Part shown: positions 8,955 to 20,862 of the stretch, in pieces
How the letters are laid out: each line of letters begins with the position of its first letter
How positions within the stretch are numbered: the first letter of the stretch is position 1
Assembly: GCF_002211365.1 (NCBI RefSeq)
Contig: NZ_LOKZ01000023.1
Span: 310,001 to 374,000 of the forward strand
Direction of reading: 5' to 3'
Length of the DNA: 64,000 bases
Source of the DNA: Rhizobium sp. R711
Lineage (GTDB): Bacteria; Pseudomonadota; Alphaproteobacteria; Rhizobiales; Rhizobiaceae
Notes under the pieces: generated by a model
The model's database searches: none
Seen by the model: only the letters and a program-made list of their open reading frames with translations
Told to the model about the DNA's origin: nothing
Translations under genes and position numbers: made by a program

Positions 8955-10127
8955 CTATTTGTAGGGATCTGCCGCATCGCGCAAGCCGTCTCCCAGAAAG
9001 TTGAACGCCAAAATCACCAGAACGACAGGTATAATCGGAAAAAGCAACCAAGGATAGAACGCGATGACGCTTACGCTCTTGGCTTCTGTCAAGAGAATGC
9101 CCCAGCTGGTAATCGGTGGACGCAGACCCAGACCAAGAAAGCTGAGCGCGGTCTCGCCGAGAATCATGCCCGGGATCGAAATCGTGGCCGAAGCGATCAG
9201 GTGGGACATGAAGCCGGGCACAAGATGCCGGCCGATGATGCGCGGTGTGCTGGCGCCCATCAACTGGGCAGCCTGGACATAATCCTCCTCGCGCAGGGCC
9301 AACAGCTTCGAGCGTACGGCTCGCGCCAGTCCAGTCCAATCGATGATCCCGAGGATGACAGTGATCCCGAAATAAATGACAATCGGACTCCACGTCACCG
9401 GCATGATCGCCGCCAGTGCCATCCACAGCGGCAGGCTCGGCAGCGACTGCAGAACCTCGATGAGACGTTGGACGATCAGATCGAAGACGCCGCCCCAATA
9501 CCCCGCCAATCCACCGATGACGATGCCGAGGCAGAAGCTGATGGCGATACCGATCAAGCCGATCGTCAATGAAATGCGTGCGCCGTAGAGAATACGGGAA
9601 AGAACGTCGCGGCCAAGACGATCGGTACCAAGCAGGAACATCTGCCCGCCGACTGCGGGACAGACGAGGTGCAGGTCGGACCTTACCAGCCCCCAGAATT
9701 TGTAGGGATCCCCACGACAGAAGAAGCGGATCGGCTGCACATCGTTTGGCCGGTCGGAATAGATACGATGGAGCGTATCGAGGTCGAGCGACATGCTGCG
9801 TCCATAGACGAACGGGCCGACAAACCTGCCATTGTCGAAGAAGTGGACCCGCTGTGGCGGCGAATGGATGAAGTCGACGTTCTTGGTATGCAGCCCATAG
9901 GGTGCAATGAATTCGACGATAATGATCATGACATAAATGGCGAGCAGGAAGATGGCGGAGACAAGCGCCAGCCGGTGCTGCTTGAACTTCCACCACATCA
10001 ACTGCTTCTGCGAGGCGAGGTGGATACGCGATTGCGCAGCCGTCATCCCTTCCGTCGCCATCGGATTGAAGGGTGCGGTCGAAACGTAGTGCGGCATCGG
10101 CGCGCCGGGCGGTGGCAAGGGCGACAT
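8955..10127 (-). CDS. ABC transporter permease, DppC/OppC type
   Basis: A 390-aa inner-membrane permease of the peptide/nickel ABC class. It has an N-terminal membrane segment (~40-60), a ~100-residue periplasmic insertion, then a BPD_transp_1 domain starting LLGTDRLGRDVLSRILYGARISL. The EAA loop reads DYVQAAQLMGASTPRIIGRHLVPG. It is longer than plain DppC, as in YejE-like permeases. It starts one base after the stop of the partner permease and is the last gene of the importer operon (ATPase, binding protein, two permeases). Confidence 0.9.
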   Translation of the reverse strand: MSPLPPPGAPMPHYVSTAPFNPMATEGMTAAQSRIHLASQKQLMWWKFKQHRLALVSAIFLLAIYVMIIIVEFIAPYGLHTKNVDFIHSPPQRVHFFDNGRFVGPFVYGRSMSLDLDTLHRIYSDRPNDVQPIRFFCRGDPYKFWGLVRSDLHLVCPAVGGQMFLLGTDRLGRDVLSRILYGARISLTIGLIGIAISFCLGIVIGGLAGYWGGVFDLIVQRLIEVLQSLPSLPLWMALAAIMPVTWSPIVIYFGITVILGIIDWTGLARAVRSKLLALREEDYVQAAQLMGASTPRIIGRHLVPGFMSHLIASATISIPGMILGETALSFLGLGLRPPITSWGILLTEAKSVSVIAFYPWLLFPIIPVVLVILAFNFLGDGLRDAADPYK

Positions 10128-11126
10128 TTATTTGGTGCTCCTGCCCTGGAGGCGGATACGTGGATCAAGGAAGCCCAGCGCGATATCGGAGACAAGCACC
10201 CCGATCACGTTGAGGAAGGCGAGGAACATCAGGAACGACCCCGCGAGATACATGTCCTGGCTTTGCAGAGCCTTGATGAGCATTGGACCGGTCGTTTCCA
10301 GCGACAGCACGATCGCGACGATTTCGGCGCCCGAGATGATCGAAGGCAGGATCGAGCCGATATCGGCGACGAAAAAGTTGAGTGCCATACGCAGCGGATA
10401 TTTCACGAGTGCACGAAGCGGATGAAGCCCCTTGGCGCGCGCCGTCACGACATATTGCTTCTGCATCTCGTCGAGCAGATTGGCCCGCAGCCGCCGGATC
10501 ATGCCCGCCGTTCCCGCCGTGCCGACGATAATGACTGGAATCCACAGATGCGAGAGAATCGACCGGGCCTTTTCCCAGCTCATCGGCTCGTTGAGGAACT
10601 TCTGGTCCATCAAATGCCCGATCGAGACTCCGAACCAGATGTTTGCAAAGTACATCAGGATCAAGGCCAGCATGAAGTTCGGGATGGCGATGCCGAGCAA
10701 TCCCAGAAATGTCAGCCCGTAGTCTCCCCAGCTGTACTGGTGGGTCGCAGAGTAGATGCCAATCGGAAACGCGATCAACCACGTCAACAGGATCGTGGAA
10801 AAGGAGACGAGGATCGTCAGCCAGAGGCGATCGCCAACGACTTCCGACACCGGCAGCTGGTATTCGAACGAATAGCCGAAGTCTCCATGAAGCATGCCGC
10901 CGACCCAGAAGAAGTAGCGAACGATCTCAGGCTTGTCGAAACCGTATTGCTTTCGCAGCTCCTCGATTTCCTGAAGATTGGCGCTCTCGCCCTGGGCTCG
11001 CAGCTCGGCGATCTGGCTCTCGAAGAAATCACCTGGCGGCAGCTCGATGATGGTGAAGACCAGCGCCGAGATGATGAACAGGGTGGGCACCATCGCTGCA
11101 ATGCGCCAAAGGATGTATTTCAGCAT
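10128..11126 (-). CDS. ABC transporter permease, DppB/OppB type
   Basis: A 332-aa permease beginning LKYILWRIAAMVPTLFIISALVFTIIEL, the standard OppB/DppB first membrane helix, followed by a long periplasmic loop and five more helices. The EAA loop is YVVTARAKGLHPLRALVKYPLR. It forms the membrane channel with the downstream DppC-type permease. It lies three bases after the binding-protein gene, so the operon is translationally packed. Confidence 0.9.
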   Translation of the reverse strand: MLKYILWRIAAMVPTLFIISALVFTIIELPPGDFFESQIAELRAQGESANLQEIEELRKQYGFDKPEIVRYFFWVGGMLHGDFGYSFEYQLPVSEVVGDRLWLTILVSFSTILLTWLIAFPIGIYSATHQYSWGDYGLTFLGLLGIAIPNFMLALILMYFANIWFGVSIGHLMDQKFLNEPMSWEKARSILSHLWIPVIIVGTAGTAGMIRRLRANLLDEMQKQYVVTARAKGLHPLRALVKYPLRMALNFFVADIGSILPSIISGAEIVAIVLSLETTGPMLIKALQSQDMYLAGSFLMFLAFLNVIGVLVSDIALGFLDPRIRLQGRSTK

Positions 11127-11129
11127 CTC

Positions 11130-13033
11130 TCAAGCCTCCTTGAACCAGAAGGCATCCGGCATATAGAGGCCGAGATAGGATGTTGGGTCAAAGCCATAAA
11201 GGGCCTGCTCCGGCACGTTCTGCAATTTCGCCGATCTGACGATCGGCTGCAGCGTGCTGTTGATGAGGCCGATCGAGAAGACCTGTTGCGTATAGAGCGC
11301 CAGCATCTGATGCCAGATTACTTCGCGCTCCTCAAATCTCGACGTATTACCCCACTGCTCGAGAAGATCGACCAACTGCTGCACTTCCTTGAGGTCGGGC
11401 GCGCTGCCTTCCTGCCCGGCAGACAGGTGATACATCCCCCAAAGCGGCCATTGCAGTTGATCGTCGAGGGTTGGGGCGAGCTGGCCCGGCGACATATCGG
11501 CGGTTGCGACGCCGTTTTCCAAGCCGTACCAGATAGACATCATGATCGTGCCGCTCATGGCGCGGCTGCGGAACACGTCGCGCTGCGAGGTGCGGGTGTA
11601 GAGCGCAAGACCGATCTCAAGCCAATGATCACGCACCAACTCCAGGACGTCAGTGTCGAGGTTGCTTTCGCCGGCGGTTTCCACTGTGATTTCGGCGCGG
11701 CGCCCGTCCGGCAACAAGCGAATGCCATCGGCACCGCGGCTCGACAGGCCGAGCTCGTCAAGGAGCCTGTTTGCCTCGTTCGGGTCGTGGGTGATGAAGG
11801 CCTGCGCATATTCGTCCCTGAACAGGGGGCTATCGGGCAAAACGGTATCCGCGCTTGCCTTGCCAAGACCATAGAAGGCCACCATGTTGATCTCATGCCG
11901 ATCGATCGCCATCGACAGCGCGCGGCGGAACCGGACCTCGCGAAAGAGGTTGCGCCAGACCTCATCGGCGCAATTGAGGTTCGGCAGCAGCGCAACACGC
12001 GATCCGCGCACCTGCTTCCACAGGTTGACCTTGACCGGAAACCGCTTTTCTGCGTCCTTCAGGAAGGTGTAGTCGCTGAAGTCGACGCCGGTGGCCTGCA
12101 AGTCGGATTCACCCGCACCTGCCTTGGCGGCAATGATCGAGGACGAGCTGACGTTGAGGATGAACTGGTCGATATAGGGGAGTTGCACCCCGTTTTCGTC
12201 GACACGATGGAAAAACGGATTGCGGACGAAGACGAATTGTTCGGCCGGCAGCGGCGTGGTGTTGCGCCACGGATCGAGCGTTGGCAAGTCCGGGTTTTCA
12301 GGGCGCGAGGCACGCGACATCTTGATGTGCAGGTCCGCCCACTTCTTCACGCGGTTTTCCTTCATCAACGCCGAAAGGCGGAAATCGTCCTGATATTTCT
12401 TGTGGAACTGCTTGAGGTAGTGCCCGGGTCCGAAGATCACCAGCGGTAGCGGACCGGCGAGCGCCGGCATGAACATCGGATTGGGCCGCTCCCAGGTGTA
12501 GCGAACAGTCAAAGTGTCGACGACTTCGAATTTCGGCAGACTGCCATGCGGTCTGAGCTCGAGCGCCCCGCCACCCGGCGTCAGTTCCTTGTTGAGGATC
12601 ACATCTTCCCACCAGTAACGGAAGTCGTCGACCGTGAACGGCGCGCCGTCAGACCAGCGGTGTCCCTCGCGCAGATGAAAGGTGAAAACCGTATCTTCCT
12701 TGGATTCGAAACCAAGCAGAATATCCGGTTGGAACATCAGGTGCTTGTCATAACCGACCAGGCGAGAATAGCCGTAGACGGTCATGTAGCGAATGTCCTT
12801 CTGGCTGCCGATGATCGTGCGCACCGTGCCGCCGTAGACGCCGGGCTGGCGCCCGGCTTCCTTCATGTTGACGATCCGTGGATGGGTCGGCAGGCGATCC
12901 ACCATGGCGGGTATACGCCCGGCGCGCAGCCAGTCCCTGAGGAATTCAGGCTCGATGTCGCGATCAGCCGCCGCCTTGACAAGCGAAGGCAGCACCGCCG
13001 AACCGACAAGACCACCGAGAAACGTGCGCCGCG

Positions 13034-13040
<7 letters not shown>
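11130..13040 (-). CDS. ABC transporter substrate-binding protein, SBP_bac_5 family
   Basis: A 636-aa periplasmic binding protein. The N-terminus MVTRRTFLGGLVGSAVLPSLVKA looks like a Tat-type signal (twin Arg, short hydrophobic core). The mature part has typical family-5 segments: TVFTFHLREGHRWSDGAPFTV-like near residue 115 and RFRRALSMAIDRHEIN near 370. Size and gene order fit dipeptide, oligopeptide or alpha-galactoside importers; the ligand cannot be deduced. The start codon overlaps the stop of the upstream ATPase gene by a few bases. Confidence 0.88.
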
Positions 13041-14926
<1,886 letters not shown>

Positions 14927-15079
14927 ACCAATGAAATTCCCCAGTTTTTCTTTGTTCCCGTCAAGGCACACTATCGTACCGCAATCGGGGTGTCCAGTTG
15001 ATGACGGACACGGAAAAACCGGCGCATTTGCTGTGCAGCGCGAGGTAAAATCTGGACCTGTTTTGAAGGCGGCGAACCG

Positions 15080-16444
15080 CTACTGCATGAACTTCTCGAT
15101 CGTTGGTTTATTGGCCTGCTTGCGAGCATCGCGATGAAGCAGAATGACCTGCTCTGCCTCTGAAAGGCCGGTCGGAGCAACCTCGCGGAATTTTTCCTCG
15201 ACATGGAGGACGGGTGCCGGCACGTGTGGCTGCAGAACCGTGACCTTTTGGCGAACGCCGCGCAGCTTTTCCTCTCCCAAGGTGCGCCAGTCACCACCGC
15301 AGTAGCCGGCAAATGCCTGACTTGCGATCACCTCGCTCGCATATTTCTTCGTCAGCGACTGTAGACGCTGAACCTCGTTGACAGCCGAGCCGAACGCAGA
15401 AAAGGTCAGCCGGTCTTTCAGGCCGACATTGCCGAACATCACGTTGCCGACATGCAGGCCGATCCCGTAGGAAACCTTGCTAAGGCCGGCATCCAATCGT
15501 TCGCGGTTCAGTTCCGCAACCCGCGCTTGCGCCTGATGGACGGCGGAAAGGGCCGCCTGACAGGCAATCTTCGACGGATCCTTGTGCCGACCGCAGGGAT
15601 AGACCGCCAGGAAGCCGTCCCCGAGGAAACTGAGGATCTCGCCACCATTGCGGTTGAACGGCGCAGCGATCGCATCGAAGAACTGGTTCAGCGTTTCGAT
15701 GTAGGCCTGCCGGCCTTCCTTTTCGGCATACATGGTCGACTGGCGCATATCACCCATGACGAGGGCAGCCCGGATTGTCTCGCCGTCACCACGACGGATC
15801 TGGCCGTTCAGCACCCGCTTGCCCGCATCGCCCCCCAGATAGGTCGTCAACATGTTGTTGGCGAGCTTGCCGAGAACCGCCATCTTGGCCGCAACGGCAA
15901 GGTGGTTTTGCATACGAAGCAGCGCATCGATCATGTCGTCGGAAAAGCCGGCAGGGCTATCGGTCGACCATGATCCCATCATGCCCTGCACCGAACCATC
16001 GCCGAAAGGCTGAACGAAAGCCAGATAGTCGGTGATGCGCTCCTGCCTGAGATCGACGAAGACCGGAAACTCAGCCGGCCCATCAGCCGGAATCCGGCGG
16101 CGAATATGCTGCAGATTGTTGTCCAACAGATAGTAGTAGGGGCTCTGCAGAAAGCGGTCTGGTTTTTGTCCTGCCGCGGTGTGGCGAAACCCCTCGATCG
16201 TGACGCCGCTTGCCCGTCGCCATGTAAAGCTCAATGCGTCGTAAAGCGGGTGCAGCATGGAAAACGTCAAATGCACGCGCACGATGGGCAAGCCTGCTGC
16301 CGCAATGCGCTCGCAAAATCCACGAACGATGTTCTCGAGGTCGTCGCCAGCCAACGACGAATTCGTCAACCATTCAGCGACCCGATCCAGCAAAATAGTG
16401 GAGACGGTGGATTCGATCGTGCCCATTCGCGGTAGTATCCTCAT
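15080..16444 (-). CDS. Class III adenylate/guanylate cyclase domain protein
   Basis: About 454 aa. The N-terminal ~240 residues form a soluble sensor-like domain of the type common in rhizobial cyclases (FTWRRASGVTIEGFRHT, DYLAFVQPFGDG). The catalytic domain has the first metal Asp (MGDMRQSTMYA), the second (FLGDGFLAVYP) and the N-x3-R element (GSAVNEVQRLQS). It therefore looks active, although the purine-site lysine region reads EKLRGV. No membrane segment is seen. The start is ATG 16444 or 16426; in-frame ATGs further upstream give atypical extra residues. It probably makes cAMP in the cytosol in response to an unknown signal. Confidence 0.82.
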   Translation of the reverse strand: MRILPRMGTIESTVSTILLDRVAEWLTNSSLAGDDLENIVRGFCERIAAAGLPIVRVHLTFSMLHPLYDALSFTWRRASGVTIEGFRHTAAGQKPDRFLQSPYYYLLDNNLQHIRRRIPADGPAEFPVFVDLRQERITDYLAFVQPFGDGSVQGMMGSWSTDSPAGFSDDMIDALLRMQNHLAVAAKMAVLGKLANNMLTTYLGGDAGKRVLNGQIRRGDGETIRAALVMGDMRQSTMYAEKEGRQAYIETLNQFFDAIAAPFNRNGGEILSFLGDGFLAVYPCGRHKDPSKIACQAALSAVHQAQARVAELNRERLDAGLSKVSYGIGLHVGNVMFGNVGLKDRLTFSAFGSAVNEVQRLQSLTKKYASEVIASQAFAGYCGGDWRTLGEEKLRGVRQKVTVLQPHVPAPVLHVEEKFREVAPTGLSEAEQVILLHRDARKQANKPTIEKFMQ

Positions 16445-16857
16445 TAAAGCACGTCCATTCCCGAAAAGCGTCGGCACCCTGCCTGCAGCAACACCGTGCG
16501 CAGGGCGGGGAAAGAGGATGGACGAGCGGTAATATTGTGTCAACGATTTGCCGTGAGCCGGCAGCAGCACCTGTCAAACCCTTATTATAACGAGCCGAAC
16601 AGGTAACCTTTCTCGCAGTTCGCTATTATCCGTAAATAGGCATGGGCCCGTCGCCAAACAATGGCATCTGCACATTTTCTGACGTTGCGATGGAATGTCT
16701 AGCAGTATCCGGGTCTTTTTGGTCACACCGGCAAAACGCCCGGCCAATGGATGCGCACCTCGCAGGACGGTGCGTTTCACCATCTCGTCAAAGGGCGGTG
16801 ACCCCGGGTTTCAATTGCTCCGCTCTTCCATTAGATCAAAGGACCTTCAGCACTGAG
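16445..16857. other. Divergent intergenic region, no gene seen
   Basis: About 410 bases separate the divergently transcribed cyclase and nucleotide-sugar dehydrogenase genes. Frames that extend either gene into this stretch lack family sequence. I found no tRNA-like fold, terminator or recognisable operator. It presumably holds the two promoters. Confidence 0.4.
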
Positions 16858-18210
16858 ATGAGACCTGCCTTGGCCAGTTCCTCCGCCTTTGACATTCTTT
16901 CAAACAAGATCGAAACGCGTAGCGCCCGAGCCGGGGTCATAGGACTTGGCTATGTCGGCTTGCCTTTGGCAATCGCCATTGCCCGCAGCGGCTTTGCTGT
17001 TACCGGCTTCGACATCGACCCCAAGAAAATCGTCTCCCTGGATGCGCAGCGCTCCTATATCGATGCCGTCGCAAGCGACGATCTCGCTGCCGAAATCGAC
17101 GCCGGGCGCTTTTGTGCCACAACGGAGTTTGCCGGTCTCGCCGCTTGCGACATCATCGTGATCTGCGTTCCGACGCCGCTCACAAAGCACCGTGACCCGG
17201 ATCTTTCCTTTGTCGAGGCGACGTCCCGATCGATATCCGAGCATCTGCGGTCCGGTCAGATTGTGGTTCTGGAATCGACGACCTATCCGGGCACCACGGA
17301 TGATGTCGTCAAGGTCATCCTGGAAAGAACCGGCCTCAAATCGGGCAGGGATTTCTTCGTCGGCTTTTCCCCGGAGCGCGAGGACCCTGGCAACCAGCAC
17401 TATCACACGGCAACTATCCCGAAGGTCGTTGCTGGGGACGGCCCGCAGGCCTTGGCGCTGATGAAGAGCTTTTACGGCACAGTGGTCAAGACCGTGGTTC
17501 CTGTGTCTTCGAACGCCACGGCTGAGGCCGTCAAGCTGACCGAAAACATCTTCCGGTCAGTCAACATCGCGCTCGTCAATGAGTTGAAGACTGTCTACGC
17601 CGCCATGGGCGTTGATGTCTGGGAGGTGATCGAAGCGGCAAAGACCAAGCCGTTCGGCTACATGCCTTTTTATCCCGGACCAGGACTCGGCGGCCACTGC
17701 ATTCCGATCGATCCCTTCTATCTGACCTGGAAATCCCGCGAATACGAGCTGCCGACGCGCTTCATCGAGCTCGCCGGCGAGATCAACTCGGCAATGCCGC
17801 GCTACGTCGTCGGCAAGCTTGCCGAAGCACTTGACATGCGCTCCGGCAAGGCCCTCAGTCGCTCACGCGTGCTGGTTCTTGGCCTTGCCTACAAGAAGAA
17901 TGTCGCCGACATTCGCGAGAGCCCTTCGCTTCGCCTCATGGAGATCATCGAAGAGCGGGGCGGCAGGGCCGACTACCACGATCCCCATGTTGGCGAGATA
18001 CCCTCGACGCGCGAGTACCAGCACTTAAAAGGCCGCAAGTCGGTCGACCTCGCACAGGAAGGGTTGGGAGCCTACGACGCCGTCCTGGTGGCGACTGATC
18101 ACGATCACATCGACTACGCGATGATCGCAAACAGTGCACCGCTGATCGTCGACACCCGCAATGTCTTCGCGCGTCTCGGACTATCCGCCGCCCACATCCT
18201 CAAGGCGTGA
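16858..18210 (+). CDS. UDP-GlcNAc/UDP-glucose 6-dehydrogenase family
   Basis: A 450-aa NAD-dependent nucleotide-sugar dehydrogenase. The Rossmann motif is GVIGLGYVGLPLAIA (residues ~20-33). Family motifs follow: VICVPTPL, STTYPGTT, GFSPEREDPGN, KLTENIFRSVNIALVNELK and the catalytic cysteine in GPGLGGHCIPIDP (~280). The C-terminal domain has LGLAYKKNVADIRESPS. The long GFSPERxDPG loop points to the WbpA/TviB-type UDP-HexNAc subgroup rather than plain UDP-glucose dehydrogenase. The product, a UDP-uronic acid, would feed capsule or O-antigen synthesis, in keeping with nearby glycosyltransferase and methyltransferase genes. Its 3' end overlaps the convergent DUF3095 gene by 11 bases. Confidence 0.9.
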   Translation: MRPALASSSAFDILSNKIETRSARAGVIGLGYVGLPLAIAIARSGFAVTGFDIDPKKIVSLDAQRSYIDAVASDDLAAEIDAGRFCATTEFAGLAACDIIVICVPTPLTKHRDPDLSFVEATSRSISEHLRSGQIVVLESTTYPGTTDDVVKVILERTGLKSGRDFFVGFSPEREDPGNQHYHTATIPKVVAGDGPQALALMKSFYGTVVKTVVPVSSNATAEAVKLTENIFRSVNIALVNELKTVYAAMGVDVWEVIEAAKTKPFGYMPFYPGPGLGGHCIPIDPFYLTWKSREYELPTRFIELAGEINSAMPRYVVGKLAEALDMRSGKALSRSRVLVLGLAYKKNVADIRESPSLRLMEIIEERGGRADYHDPHVGEIPSTREYQHLKGRKSVDLAQEGLGAYDAVLVATDHDHIDYAMIANSAPLIVDTRNVFARLGLSAAHILKA

Positions 18211-19378
18211 TATCCACGCCCGACAGCTGCTTTCCCGTGATCTGGCTCGCCGCAACAGCGTAGCCGCCGCTGGCCCCGTCGATGAAGTGCACATGATCGC
18301 GCGAGAGCGGTGTCGGAACGAAACAGGTCATAAGCGCAGAAGACTGCCGGTGCAGGCCATAGCGGGCAATTCCCTTTACCTTTGCCTCCTCCAGGAGCGC
18401 CTGAATACGACAAAGATGGTCCGCGTCGACGTCAATCGTCATCTTCAGGCCGTCGTCGAACTTGCGAAAATCGGAATTGCCCGAAACGTCGCGCGTATAA
18501 CGCCGGGCATCAAAGCGACCGAGCTTGGCACCGAGCTTATGCAGGACGATCACAAGGACGATCTGAAGGAGGATGAACAGCTTCTGTCTCAAGCGCTTGT
18601 GCGGGGGAGCTATCGCCCGCGCCTCGCGATCGACGCCTTTCATCGAAAAGGCAAATTCCGGACCGTCCGCGGGGATCGGGTGGCCGCCGCGCCCCTGCTC
18701 GGCGGAGATCGCCACGACGTCCATCACGAGCTTGCGAAATTCTGCGGTCGGCCGACCGCCTTCGGCCGGTACGGCGATGATGGAGACGATTTCGCCGTTG
18801 TGCGCCGCGATCGGGCTCCAGCGGCACGACAGGCCGGTCAGATCCGGCCGCGCGCCTGACGGTGCGGGTTCGATGCCATAGCGGCCATTTTTCATCTGGC
18901 GCTCGGCCCAGCTCGCTCCACCCCCGGCAAACATTGCATAGCTGACGAACGGACTGGCGGCATGACGCGCGACGCGAACGTCAAGACCTTCCTTGCGAAT
19001 ATCTGCGATCGGTACAACTGCGATGCGCAGCGTCAGACCCATTTCCTCCTCGACAAATCGCTGCGCCGCCGCAAGTGCACCGCGCGCCGAATTTTCCAGT
19101 TTCCCAGGCAGTGCGACCACGGCACCGTCGCCGCCGAACACGAAGGGGTAGTCGCCCTTGTCAACCGCATTCAAGATCGCTGAAATGACGCTGGCGCCAG
19201 CCATGTTTACGTCCTTGTAACGGCCGGTCGCAATCGCCTGCGTCGAGCTGACGATGTCAGCCAGCGCCAGGAACCAGCCATCCGGCAGCGGGTGATAGTT
19301 GCTCGTGTCCGTCACCCGCTCGAAATCGGTGAAGACGGGTACATCGGCAAAGAATCTCTCGTTCGATACGTCGGTCAT
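18200..19378 (-). CDS. DUF3095 (adenylate-cyclase-like) protein
   Basis: A 392-aa protein of the DUF3095 family. It opens with FFADVPVFTDFERVTDTSNYHPLPDGW, followed by LALADIVSSTQAI and PFVFGGDGAVVALPG, the positions of the two metal-binding loops of class III cyclases (DxxxST and GGDG). The C-terminal half (after ~250) is unlike cyclases and contains FSMKGVDREARAI and a hydrophobic helix (KLFILLQIVLVIVL). Whether it makes a cyclic nucleotide is untested for the family as far as I know. The gene is convergent with the dehydrogenase and has a 125-base divergent spacer from the small methyltransferase. Confidence 0.8.
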   Translation of the reverse strand: MTDVSNERFFADVPVFTDFERVTDTSNYHPLPDGWFLALADIVSSTQAIATGRYKDVNMAGASVISAILNAVDKGDYPFVFGGDGAVVALPGKLENSARGALAAAQRFVEEEMGLTLRIAVVPIADIRKEGLDVRVARHAASPFVSYAMFAGGGASWAERQMKNGRYGIEPAPSGARPDLTGLSCRWSPIAAHNGEIVSIIAVPAEGGRPTAEFRKLVMDVVAISAEQGRGGHPIPADGPEFAFSMKGVDREARAIAPPHKRLRQKLFILLQIVLVIVLHKLGAKLGRFDARRYTRDVSGNSDFRKFDDGLKMTIDVDADHLCRIQALLEEAKVKGIARYGLHRQSSALMTCFVPTPLSRDHVHFIDGASGGYAVAASQITGKQLSGVDITP

Positions 19379-19503
19379 CTCAAAAGACTAGCACAGACGC
19401 CTGCTGTGACTGCAACGCCATTTTGCAACTACGGCAATCGACTTCCTGCAGTTTCATGTGCTAGCACCGCTGTCGAAAAACGATTGAATGGACAAGACCA
19501 TAG

Positions 19504-19983
19504 ATGAGCCGTCTGGACAGCTTCATCCGCCGTTTGGCGGCCCAGCGCGATATCCTCAATGCGATCGTCGAGCTTGTGAACGGCACCGAAGGCCCGGTGC
19601 TGGAATTTGGCCTTGGCAACGGCCGCACCTACGATCACCTGCGCGAGCTTTTTCCGGAACGTCGCATTATTGCCTTCGACCGCGAGGTTCGCTCGTATTC
19701 GTCTTCCACGCCGCCGGCAGAGAATATGGTAACAGGCGATATCCGAACATCCGGCCAGGCTTTCGTCGGTATCGGGGCAGCGCTTGCGCATGCCGATATC
19801 GGCACCGGTCATGACGATATTGACGCTGTCACACTGACATGGCTTCCGCAACTGATGGCCGGCGTCCTTGTTAAGGACGGAATTGCGGTCAGCGGTCTGC
19901 CGCTGGACCGTCCGGAGCTTGCCCCGTTGGCGCTTCCTGCAGGTGTGAAGGAAGGCCGCTATTATCTCTATCGACGGAGATAA
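19504..19983 (+). CDS. Small class I SAM-dependent methyltransferase
   Basis: A 159-aa protein. Motif I is LEFGLGNGRTYDHLRELFPE and motif II follows as RRIIAFDRE. The length fits the short stand-alone methyltransferase family (Methyltransf_17-like) rather than multi-domain enzymes. The acceptor is unknown. The stop is directly adjacent to the convergent FkbM methyltransferase gene, with no intergenic terminator. Confidence 0.8.
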   Translation: MSRLDSFIRRLAAQRDILNAIVELVNGTEGPVLEFGLGNGRTYDHLRELFPERRIIAFDREVRSYSSSTPPAENMVTGDIRTSGQAFVGIGAALAHADIGTGHDDIDAVTLTWLPQLMAGVLVKDGIAVSGLPLDRPELAPLALPAGVKEGRYYLYRRR

Positions 19984-20862
19984 TCAGGGAAGAAACAGCA
20001 CGTCGTACTGTTGAATGCTGCCGGGCAGGTCGACGACCTTCATTTCCTGTTCGTCCCCCTCGAAAAAGACCAGACAATTCTCATAGAAACTGGCAAGGGT
20101 CTCGATGAATTCACGCGTCGGCTCCGGGCCGTAGAAGAGGGGCGTGAACTCCATGTAAAGTGGGACGCGGCGCGACAGGAGCGGCAGCATCGAGCGACAG
20201 GCGACCGGCTCATAGCCTTCGATGTCCATCCAGACGAGGCCTATAGCGGCAGGATCGATAGAAAGCTCGTCGAGGACCTGCGTCACCGGCTTGACCGGGA
20301 CGCTTGTCTTCTCATCGCTGGCGCTCTTTCGATAGACGCTGCTTTTTCCATGATTGTTGGCGTTCATGAAGAAGTCGATCTCGCCGGCGGTTGCTCCAGC
20401 GGCACAATTGACCAGCGTCACCATTCCATCGAGCTTGTTTTGGCGGATATTTTTCCGCAGCAGCGGGAAGTTGCGCGGATCGGGTTCGATGCTGACGATG
20501 CGGGCATAGGCGCCGCTCAGCGCGAAGTAGACGGTCTGCGTTCCGATATTGCCACCAATCTCGAGAAGATAACCGTGCTTGCGCATGAGGCCGCGCTCAC
20601 GCAGCACCGTGATCAGCCGGTCGACATGCTCCCGCTCGAAGTGCCCCTTTCGAAAGATCTTGCGGCCGATGTAGTCGGACGGCGAAAAGGTCATCAGATG
20701 ATCGCCCGCATCGACGGTCATCGATACGACCCGTGGCCCGATGTTCTCGATCAGCAGACGCCTGCCGGTGCGGGTATTGAAGAACCTGCTTGCGACAGCA
20801 TTGCAAGCCTTACGCAGGCGCTTGTGCCAGAATTTGGCCTTGAGCCAGCCGCGGCTCCTCAT
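19984..20862 (-). CDS. FkbM family methyltransferase
   Basis: A 292-aa SAM-dependent methyltransferase. It has LLEIGGNIGTQTVYFAL (SAM loop, ~residue 100), ARIVSIEPDPRNFPLLRKNIRQN (acidic ribose-binding residue) and the FkbM C-terminal PAAIGLVWMDIEGYEPVACRSM. Such enzymes O-methylate sugars or glycolipids in envelope clusters. It starts four bases inside the end of the upstream membrane cyclase gene (ATGA overlap), so the two are translationally coupled, an unusual pairing of a signalling enzyme with a glycan-modifying enzyme. Confidence 0.85.
   Translation of the reverse strand: MRSRGWLKAKFWHKRLRKACNAVASRFFNTRTGRRLLIENIGPRVVSMTVDAGDHLMTFSPSDYIGRKIFRKGHFEREHVDRLITVLRERGLMRKHGYLLEIGGNIGTQTVYFALSGAYARIVSIEPDPRNFPLLRKNIRQNKLDGMVTLVNCAAGATAGEIDFFMNANNHGKSSVYRKSASDEKTSVPVKPVTQVLDELSIDPAAIGLVWMDIEGYEPVACRSMLPLLSRRVPLYMEFTPLFYGPEPTREFIETLASFYENCLVFFEGDEQEMKVVDLPGSIQQYDVLFLP

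Noticed and set aside
9669..12449. A 926-codon open frame on the plus strand
   Set aside because: It lies antisense to the importer permeases and binding protein, has no recognisable domain and a composition (His/Arg/Asp/Gln-rich) typical of GC-rich shadow frames.
16571..16857. Extension of the nucleotide-sugar dehydrogenase to 16642
   Set aside because: The extra 72 residues lack dehydrogenase sequence; the Rossmann fold begins about 25 residues after ATG 16858.
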